Of a stretch of DNA of 7,041 nucleotides, positions 1 to 5,150 are shown piece by piece. The DNA is from Nanobdellota archaeon (GTDB lineage: Archaea > Nanobdellota > Nanobdellia > Pacearchaeales > UBA12030), in assembly GCA_022572525.1 (NCBI GenBank), contig JACZVS010000024.1:1-7041 (forward strand), given 5' to 3'. Every line of letters starts with the position of its first letter. Positions within the stretch are counted from its first letter, which is position 1. Made by a program: the position numbers and the translations under genes. The notes beneath the pieces are model-generated. The model worked only from the letters and a program-made list of their open reading frames with translations. It was not told where the DNA came from and did not search any database.

Positions 1-1360
1 TATCATCTCCTGTCATGAAAAACAAGTCAATAGCAACTCTCGCCCCTAACCGAGCAAGTTCCATTTTCCCTATAAATCTTATTTCATCTTCCATTTCCCT
101 CTCTATAAAACCTTGGTCAATCATGTAATCCTCCATATAAGTTGTCCATCCCTCTGCTTGGTCAATCGCTCCAAGATGCTTTCTGACAACAGAGGGGTTT
201 TCATCGGCAGTAGCATAATGTAGATGATGCCCTGGCTTGCCTTCGTGGATCATGGTATTCGTAATACTCAGTTTATTCTGATCTGCTAGTCTATCCTCAG
301 TAACAGTCAGGTAAATGAGACTTGTTTTAGGTCCTTTTGCGAAGGGTGCAGGAGGGAACATCGCCCCAACAGGAATTGAAGACTCTAAAAACCTGGGAGT
401 TTGTTCAATAATCAGTTTCTCGTTTGTGGGAAGGTAAAATAAGTCCGATTCTCCAAGAAATTTATTTACTCTTTCCTGAACTTCCCGATAGTAAGGGAGA
501 ACCCCTTCCAAAGCAACATGAAACTTTTTCTTAATAACCTTAACAACCTCTTCTGAAGTTGCCTCTTCTTTAAGACCATACTTAACGGCAAGAGCAGATT
601 TTAGTCTTTGTATAATCTTGTTATTTTCCTTAAAGAAATTTTTTCCCATTCCGTGTAATTCTTCAATAGATTTGTCTATTCCTCTCAACTTAATGAGTAT
701 TCTTGTAAGATCTTCCCCAATCGCAAATTTATACGTTGTTTTGATTTGTTTTAGATTTTCTATATAAATTTTAACAGCGTTCTCAGCAGATTTTTTTGCT
801 TCTTCGAGCTCTCCAATCTTTCCATAACTCTCTGATTTAGCCCATGCATAAATACTCTCAAACAAATCTAGCAATCCATTAGCAGCATCTACATCAATAT
901 TGACCCATCTCTTAACAGGAACTGTTAATTTCTTAAAAGAGGCATCTAAGTATGCCGGAATTTTCTTCATTCTTTCAAGAATAAATCCAAGTCTTACATC
1001 GCTGGCCCTATGATCCTTCACGAAGAGATAATTAAGAGAGCTTCCAACAACCTCTGCGCCATCAGGGAATTGTTGATGTCCTGTATAGCCATTAAATCTG
1101 TAAGTATTTAGAAAGATAAAGTCTTCTAGATAAAGTATCATCAAATCTAAATCCTGTATTTGCTCAAAATTCAGATTTTCTTTCGAAGAAGATTTTGATT
1201 TTTTGAGAAGCTCTTTCGCCACTGAAACGTCAGAATCCACTTTATCCATGCTTGGATCAGGCATTAAATGGTCTTTTCCTTCTAACCCGAGCCAAGTAGC
1301 GGCGACAGGATCATCAGACGCAAATTCATGGAATTCTTTGACTAATTCATCGAAACTCAT
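1..1360 (-). CDS. DUF885-family putative zinc metallopeptidase (C-terminus beyond left edge)
   Basis: An unbroken frame of 453 codons starts with ATG at 1360 and runs off the left edge. The N-terminus has the pattern usual for DUF885 proteins: a short helix, then DDPVAATWLGLEG (residues 16-28) and HLMPD. The diagnostic motif HEGKPGHHLH is at residues 372-381, followed by AEGWTTYMEDYM with Glu403. In this family the HExxPGHH histidines and the downstream EGW glutamate are taken to be zinc ligands and catalytic residues of a gluzincin-like peptidase; the substrate is not known. Family members are usually about 550-600 residues, so roughly 100-150 are probably missing. No signal peptide is visible, so the protein is probably cytoplasmic, unlike many bacterial relatives that are exported. 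The start is supported by a TATA-like box centred 25.5 bases upstream (1382-1389). Family assignment is firm; peptidase activity is inferred. Confidence 0.88.
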   Translation of the reverse strand, partial: MSFDELVKEFHEFASDDPVAATWLGLEGKDHLMPDPSMDKVDSDVSVAKELLKKSKSSSKENLNFEQIQDLDLMILYLEDFIFLNTYRFNGYTGHQQFPDGAEVVGSSLNYLFVKDHRASDVRLGFILERMKKIPAYLDASFKKLTVPVKRWVNIDVDAANGLLDLFESIYAWAKSESYGKIGELEEAKKSAENAVKIYIENLKQIKTTYKFAIGEDLTRILIKLRGIDKSIEELHGMGKNFFKENNKIIQRLKSALAVKYGLKEEATSEEVVKVIKKKFHVALEGVLPYYREVQERVNKFLGESDLFYLPTNEKLIIEQTPRFLESSIPVGAMFPPAPFAKGPKTSLIYLTVTEDRLADQNKLSITNTMIHEGKPGHHLHYATADENPSVVRKHLGAIDQAEGWTTYMEDYMIDQGFIEREMEDEIRFIGKMELARLGARVAIDLFFMTGDD

Positions 1361-1381
1361 TTAAACAATCATTAAGAGAAG

Positions 1382-1391
1382 TATTTAAGCA
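1382..1391. promoter_or_regulatory. Overlapping TATA boxes serving two divergent leaderless genes
   Basis: The 52-base gap between the divergent DUF885 and thiolase genes holds one AT-rich box, gtatttaagc. Read on the plus strand, TTTAAGCA (1384-1391) is centred 25.5 bases before the ATG at 1413. Read on the minus strand, CTTAAATA (1382-1389) is centred 25.5 bases before the ATG at 1360. Both distances fit archaeal leaderless promoters, and no other box in the gap fits either gene. The position is observed; promoter function is inferred. Confidence 0.6.
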
Positions 1392-1412
1392 TTTCTGGCT
1401 ATTAACTGTAAA

Positions 1413-2345
1413 ATGTGCAAATCATGTGAGGCAAAACCAGTTTTTGAATTAGGGAATGGGAAAAAGCTCTGCAAGAGATGTTTTACTCGTTACTATGAGA
1501 AAAAGGTATTCAGGACAATAGCTAAATACGATCTCATAGACAAGGGGGACAAGATAGCAGTGGCAGCTTCTGGAGGCAAAGACAGCACAACACTGCTCTA
1601 CTTGCTCAGCAGATTTTGCAAAGACAGAAGATTCTGTACTATAGAGGCAGTTGCAATTGATGAAGGCATACACAGCTATAGGGATAAAACCCTAGAAGAT
1701 CTAAAGAAGTTCTGCGAACAAGAAGAGATTAAGCTTCACATATTCTCATACAAGAAGGAATTTGGCTTTTCTCTTGATCAAGCTCTGCAGAAAGTAAGGA
1801 AGAAAGGCATCAAACTAACTTCTTGCCATATGTGCGGAGTTCTCAGGCGATACTTATTAAACAAAAAGAGTAGAAATCTTGGGTTCACAAAACTAGCAAC
1901 AGGCCATAATATAGATGATGAAGCACAAACAATTTTGATGAATCAATTTAAAGGCAATATTGCATTGAGTGCAAAGCTAGGTCCAAAAACAGGAGTTATA
2001 AAAGATAAGAACTTTGCTCAAAGAATAAAGCCTCTCTACTTTTGCACAGAAAAAGAGAATATGATTTATTCTTTTATACATAAAATCGTGCCGGGCTATG
2101 TAGAGTGTCCTAATCAAGCCAGCTATAGATTTGCAATTAGAGATTTTCTAAATAAGTTCGAGGCAAAAAATCCGGGAGTTAAGCAGGCGATAGTGAAGAG
2201 TTTTCTTGCTACTCTTCCTATCTTAAAGAAAAAGTATGGAAACGAAGTAAATCGAAACACTCTAAAGAACTGCAAGAAATGTAAAGAACCAAGCAGCAAA
2301 GATATATGCAAAACCTGTGAACTGATCGAGATCTTAAAGGATTAA
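1413..2345 (+). CDS. tRNA 2-thiouridine synthase, TtuA/NcsA/Ncs6 family
   Basis: A 310-residue protein of the ATP-PPase (PP-loop) family that adenylates a tRNA uridine and replaces its 2-oxygen with sulfur. Visible parts, in order: an N-terminal zinc finger with Cys2, Cys5, Cys20 and Cys23; the PP-loop SGGKDS at 53-58; CHMC (Cys138, Cys141) and, after ATGHNIDDEAQT (162-173), Cys232 in VECPNQ, the three cysteines expected to hold a [4Fe-4S] cluster; and a C-terminal zinc finger with Cys287, Cys290, Cys299 and Cys302. Length and cysteine pattern are complete, so it should be active. The sulfur donor in archaea is normally a ubiquitin-like small protein, not seen here. Family members modify either U54 (TtuA) or wobble U34 (NcsA/Ncs6); the sequence alone does not tell me which, so no symbol is given. 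The start follows a TATA-like box at the leaderless distance. Its stop overlaps that of the convergent neighbour. Confidence 0.93.
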   Translation: MCKSCEAKPVFELGNGKKLCKRCFTRYYEKKVFRTIAKYDLIDKGDKIAVAASGGKDSTTLLYLLSRFCKDRRFCTIEAVAIDEGIHSYRDKTLEDLKKFCEQEEIKLHIFSYKKEFGFSLDQALQKVRKKGIKLTSCHMCGVLRRYLLNKKSRNLGFTKLATGHNIDDEAQTILMNQFKGNIALSAKLGPKTGVIKDKNFAQRIKPLYFCTEKENMIYSFIHKIVPGYVECPNQASYRFAIRDFLNKFEAKNPGVKQAIVKSFLATLPILKKKYGNEVNRNTLKNCKKCKEPSSKDICKTCELIEILKD

Positions 2346-2668
2346 TGTTTTTGCTGTCCAGTAAGTCCTCTAAAAATTCCTGGAATTCCAACAATAACGG
2401 AAAGTGTTCCAATAAGCATTGATATCAAAGCACCAAAATCCGTTGATAAGCATATTAAACGTTGAATCTCTTTTGGGAATTCGATATCTACTTCTTGTGA
2501 GAATCCTTCAACGCCTTGGCTTAGTGGAGCAATATTACAAGGCAGGTTTAATGCATACCAAACTAAAATGACTCCTATAATTGTAAAGATTAATCCAAAA
2601 ATAAAAGTTTTCATACCCGGAAATTTATTTTCTCCTTTAGTACCTTTAACATTTCTTGGCTTGGGCAT
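2342..2668 (-). CDS. Small two-helix membrane protein, unknown function
   Basis: A 108-residue protein I do not recognise. A basic N-terminus (residues 1-20, rich in Lys/Arg) leads into a strong hydrophobic helix at about 21-42, then a loop of about 35 residues with Cys44 and Cys73, and a second helix at about 78-99 followed by a short basic tail. The positive-inside rule puts both ends in the cytoplasm and the loop outside, where the two cysteines could form a disulfide. A real gene is supported by the clean two-helix pattern and by TTTAAATA on the minus strand (2690-2697), centred 25.5 bases before the ATG. An internal Met19 exists but does not fit that box. It converges on the thiolase gene with a 4-base overlap and diverges from the lipoprotein gene. 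No function is proposed. Confidence 0.75.
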   Translation of the reverse strand: MPKPRNVKGTKGENKFPGMKTFIFGLIFTIIGVILVWYALNLPCNIAPLSQGVEGFSQEVDIEFPKEIQRLICLSTDFGALISMLIGTLSVIVGIPGIFRGLTGQQKH

Positions 2669-2689
2669 AAATATATTTCAGAAATGTAA

Positions 2690-2697
2690 TATTTAAA
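2690..2697 (-). promoter_or_regulatory. TATA box of the small membrane protein gene
   Basis: On the minus strand this reads TTTAAATA and is centred 25.5 bases before the ATG at 2668. The spacing matches the other genes in the window and indicates a leaderless transcript. It lies in the 133-base divergent region shared with the lipoprotein promoter. Confidence 0.6.
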
Positions 2698-2730
2698 CTT
2701 GTTGTTTTCAATTAACAGAAGAGGTCAATA

Positions 2731-2781
2731 AAGATATCTTAGCATCTAAAAAGTAGTAACATATAGGAATGTTTATAAATG
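2731..2781 (+). promoter_or_regulatory. Twin promoter element, copy 1 (lipoprotein gene)
   Basis: A 51-base element that recurs at 3671-3721 with 44 identical positions and no gaps. It begins with the perfect 10-base palindrome aagatatctt, continues through a conserved gtagtaacatatag stretch (2753-2766) and ends one base past the TATA box TTTATAAA (2772-2779). The box is centred 26.5 bases before the ATG at 2802. Similarity stops right after the box, so what is conserved is the promoter and not the transcribed region. The palindrome, about 31 bases upstream of the box, is a plausible regulator site; the regulator is unknown. Confidence 0.7.
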
Positions 2782-2801
2782 AAGGGGGTATTTGATATAA
2801 A

Positions 2802-3542
2802 ATGAAGGGAAAATTAGTGGCAGCATTATCAATTATACCTTTGGCTATAGGTTGTGGTGGTCCTTCAGATTCAGGTAATAGTTTAGAGGAAAGAGTCATA
2901 AAAACAGATACTTATTCTACCGAGGAGGAAACACCTAGCTTTCGTGTTAGAATAGCCAAATCAGATGATCCTGCAGAAAAATCAATCCTATTTTTTGAAT
3001 CAGCTGAGTTTTGTCTGAAAAGTAGTCCACACGATGAGGATCATCTGTACAGATTATACACTGCAATTAAAAGTCATCTTGACTCCTCACGTCATTGGGC
3101 AAATGAGGCAGGAATTGAGTTTGATGAAGAGAGATACAAAGAAATCATGCATGAAATAGGCCCTACCTTATACGATATACACCTTGAAAGGGCAAGATTC
3201 TTTGCTGGTTATGGGGATACTAGGGATATGTTCGGAGCTTTGTATTGGGCTGAAAATTACATAGAATTTAGTGACAAGGATAGTTTTAAACAGCAAGAAG
3301 CAGAAATTAAGAGAATTGGTTATGAGAAGGGTTTCTATAGTATTTTAAATGAAATCAGACGGTATCCTGGAAGAGATGTTGATATAAGGGACTCAATAGT
3401 TCATTCAGCTATAGATAATTATAGGAATGCTACTGAACTTGGAGTAAAAATTGACATGAAATCTGAATTTGAAAAATTGCATGCAGATATAGGGAAAGGG
3501 AATTTTGATGCTAAAAAATATTTAGCAATAGCTAGAGATTAA
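2802..3542 (+). CDS. Predicted surface lipoprotein with helical repeats
   Basis: A 246-residue protein with a lipoprotein-type signal: MKGK, a hydrophobic stretch (residues 5-16) and the lipobox LAIGC, with Cys18 as the predicted lipidated residue, then a Gly/Ser-rich linker. The body (about 58-246) looks all-helical and has three loosely related units, each ending in an acidic/aromatic stretch and Ile-Gly: HWANEAGIEFDEERYKEI...IG (98-120), YWAENYIEFSDKDSF...IG (148-173) and NYRNATELGVKIDMKSEF...IG (206-231). The spacing of 53-58 residues suggests a TPR-like or other alpha-solenoid fold, which would make it a binding scaffold rather than an enzyme; I recognise no catalytic motif and no named family. 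The start fits a TATA box 26.5 bases upstream. It shares a promoter element with the downstream transglycosylase gene, so the two probably act together at the cell surface. The frame stays open for 40 codons beyond the stop. Confidence 0.8.
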   Translation: MKGKLVAALSIIPLAIGCGGPSDSGNSLEERVIKTDTYSTEEETPSFRVRIAKSDDPAEKSILFFESAEFCLKSSPHDEDHLYRLYTAIKSHLDSSRHWANEAGIEFDEERYKEIMHEIGPTLYDIHLERARFFAGYGDTRDMFGALYWAENYIEFSDKDSFKQQEAEIKRIGYEKGFYSILNEIRRYPGRDVDIRDSIVHSAIDNYRNATELGVKIDMKSEFEKLHADIGKGNFDAKKYLAIARD

Positions 3543-3665
3543 GTGAAGTACTGGGAAAATAAAAGCAAATCAGGGGATACACTGAATATTAAGAGGGATT
3601 CTGGAAAAACTCAAATTCTTTTATCTGAATTCTATCAATTAAATGGTCTACACAATTCAAGGTGA
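3543..3665 (+). pseudogene. In-frame open tail after the lipoprotein stop, possibly a LysM remnant
   Basis: Directly after the lipoprotein TAA the same frame continues as GTG and stays open for 40 codons to a TGA at 3663-3665. The translation contains KSGDTL and, 19 residues later, NGLHNS; both resemble the start and middle of a LysM glycan-binding domain (SGDTL...NGL). The closing part of a LysM domain is absent, and the twin promoter element begins 5 bases on. It may be the eroded C-terminus of a longer lipoprotein, a readthrough extension, or chance. A separate 40-residue gene from the GTG is possible, but I see no promoter for it. It occupies most of the 199-base gap before the next gene. 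Confidence 0.3.
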
Positions 3666-3670
3666 TTAAC

Positions 3671-3721
3671 AAGATATCTTAGTATCTTAAGAGTAGTAAC
3701 ATATAGAAAGATTTATATATG
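3671..3721 (+). promoter_or_regulatory. Twin promoter element, copy 2 (transglycosylase gene)
   Basis: This is the second copy of the element at 2731-2781. It has the same palindrome aagatatctt (3671-3680), the same gagtagtaacatatag core with minor changes, and the TATA box TTTATATA (3712-3719). The box is centred 26.5 bases before ATG 3742, exactly as in copy 1, and both elements begin 71 bases before their start codons. The match supports ATG 3742 as the true start and suggests shared control of the two genes. Confidence 0.7.
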
Positions 3722-3741
3722 ATTCTTTGGTTATATTTTTT

Positions 3742-5094
3742 ATGATATTTGATACATTAGTAGACAAAGTAAAGAAATATCGAAGTAAGAAGAAGGTTCT
3801 TATTGACAAATATGTAGATCCAACCCTAGCTTGGGCTTCCTCAAATGCTGCATACATATGGACGGCTGATAATATATTGGATGCGGTTTCTCAAAAGGTA
3901 GATAATAATGAAGGTCTTGCAATGTTTGGAACGTATGTAGGATTAACTGCTGGGTGGGCTTTAGCCAATAAATTTGCATTTACTCCTTTATCAAAAAAAA
4001 TACAATCATTTCAAAATAAAAGAATTAAAAATGGAGAAGAAGCAAATGCTCTTAGCTGGTTAAGATCAATTGGACAAGTAGGTGCAGCCATAGGCCTTTA
4101 TGCAATTTCTAATTTTGGTGCCACACTTGATAATTTCAAGTATGATACAAGTAGGGTTATTGATGCTTTTGCTAGAGAACAAACAAAAATTGAGAGATCT
4201 ATTGAAGAAGGTGAAAGAAGAGATATCACTCCCACATCACTTGAAGCAATACTCCCTTCTGACTTAGATCCTAATGCAATAAGAGAATCTAATATTTATT
4301 CTACAAAAGGTAGATTTCTTAGAACTTTCAGATGGGACGAAATTACTTCAGAAATAGAAGAAAAATATGATATAGAAGAAGGATTAATTCCAGGATTAAT
4401 AATGAGAGAAAGTATGGGAAATCCCCTACAACTCAATACTGGAAATGATGGAGGAGCAGGTTTAATGATGTTTCAACCAGGTACAGCTAAAGCATATGGG
4501 TTAAGTATATATGGTAACTCAAACAAAACAGGCAGAGATAGAAACCATGGAAGGAAATTAAGAGATTTAGTAAGGGATCATAAGTATAATTATGAAGTTC
4601 TTTCTGAAAAGGATGAACGTTTTGATGTTAGGAAAAGTACAGACGCTGCTGCAAGGTACTTAACACATTTACATAGAGGAAATAGAACTTGGGATGATGC
4701 GATATCTGCTTATAATAGAGGAACTCCTGCAAGAAATCCGGAAAAAACAGAGCATGTTAAAATGACAAGATTTTACCAAGTGTATTATCTAGAAAAGAAA
4801 GGTGAATTAGGTAGAGAAATTGATGAAGAGTTGTTAACCAAACTAAAAGAGAAGGATGGGCATGACTTTAAATATGTTAGAATTAATTCAAAAGGAAAAT
4901 CAGTTTTCGAGTATGTAGTAAATCCTGGAGACAATCCAACATTAATTGCAAAAGATTTTAACAGATGGGATAAAGAAAGAGGTGATAGGTTTAGAGATGT
5001 CTCATATCAAGATGTAGTTAATAGTAAAGGCACATATATTGGATCAAAAATAAATCCAAACCAAGAGGTATACTTGTTGACCAGAAGAAGATAG
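3742..5094 (+). CDS. Membrane-anchored SLT lytic transglycosylase-like protein with LysM-like tail
   Basis: A 450-residue protein. An SLT (GH23-type) domain spans about 200-330: catalytic Glu223 in MRESMGNP, then GAGLMMFQPGTAKAYG (238-253), then AARYL and AYNRG (323-327). Such enzymes cleave the MurNAc-GlcNAc bond of peptidoglycan. About 35 extra residues separate the second and third motifs compared with a compact SLT domain. Residues 391-446 resemble an expanded LysM glycan-binding domain (YVVNPGDNPTLIAKDF ... NPNQEVYLL). The N-terminus is Lys-rich, with hydrophobic helices at about 59-78 and 105-129 and a weaker one at 28-42; the basic loop at 79-104 suggests that the SLT domain lies outside the cell. 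The start is ATG 3742, because the TATA box is 26.5 bases before it; TTG 3727 would be too close. The real substrate is uncertain in an archaeon: bacterial murein or another surface glycan. The fold is firm; activity is inferred. Confidence 0.87.
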   Translation: MIFDTLVDKVKKYRSKKKVLIDKYVDPTLAWASSNAAYIWTADNILDAVSQKVDNNEGLAMFGTYVGLTAGWALANKFAFTPLSKKIQSFQNKRIKNGEEANALSWLRSIGQVGAAIGLYAISNFGATLDNFKYDTSRVIDAFAREQTKIERSIEEGERRDITPTSLEAILPSDLDPNAIRESNIYSTKGRFLRTFRWDEITSEIEEKYDIEEGLIPGLIMRESMGNPLQLNTGNDGGAGLMMFQPGTAKAYGLSIYGNSNKTGRDRNHGRKLRDLVRDHKYNYEVLSEKDERFDVRKSTDAAARYLTHLHRGNRTWDDAISAYNRGTPARNPEKTEHVKMTRFYQVYYLEKKGELGREIDEELLTKLKEKDGHDFKYVRINSKGKSVFEYVVNPGDNPTLIAKDFNRWDKERGDRFRDVSYQDVVNSKGTYIGSKINPNQEVYLLTRRR

Positions 5095-5121
5095 AGAGAT
5101 TAGTCTTTTGAGTTAGTTAAA

Positions 5122-5129
5122 TTTATAAA
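5122..5129 (+). promoter_or_regulatory. TATA box of the threonyl-tRNA synthetase gene
   Basis: TTTATAAA lies in the 56-base gap after the transglycosylase stop and is centred 25.5 bases before the ATG at 5151. This implies a leaderless transcript independent of the upstream gene. Confidence 0.65.
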
Positions 5130-5139
5130 ATTCCATTCT

Positions 5140-5149
5140 CTCTGCAGAG
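5140..5149. promoter_or_regulatory. Perfect 10-base palindrome just before the ThrRS start
   Basis: The sequence ctctgcagag equals its own reverse complement and ends one base before the ATG, between the TATA box and the predicted transcription start. A repressor bound here could block initiation. A 10-base palindrome can arise by chance, so function is only a possibility. Confidence 0.2.
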
Positions 5150-5150
5150 T

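Noticed and set aside
1449..1673. Minus-strand 74-codon frame
   Set aside because: It lies entirely antisense to the thiolase gene, covers its PP-loop region, and has no domain and no promoter at the expected distance.
2123..2412. Two minus-strand frames (2123-2311 and 2218-2412)
   Set aside because: They are antisense to the end of the thiolase gene and overlap the better-supported membrane protein gene; the translations show no coherent motif.
2708..2899. Minus-strand 63-codon frame
   Set aside because: It is antisense to the lipoprotein signal peptide and crosses the twin promoter element, whose conservation is explained by promoter function.
2731..3721. Twin 51-base repeats as ends of a mobile element
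   Set aside because: The repeats are direct, end at TATA boxes with fixed distance to start codons, and enclose no transposase or integrase, so a promoter role fits better.
5095..5121. Terminator after the transglycosylase gene
   Set aside because: There is only a four-base T-run and no convincing hairpin.
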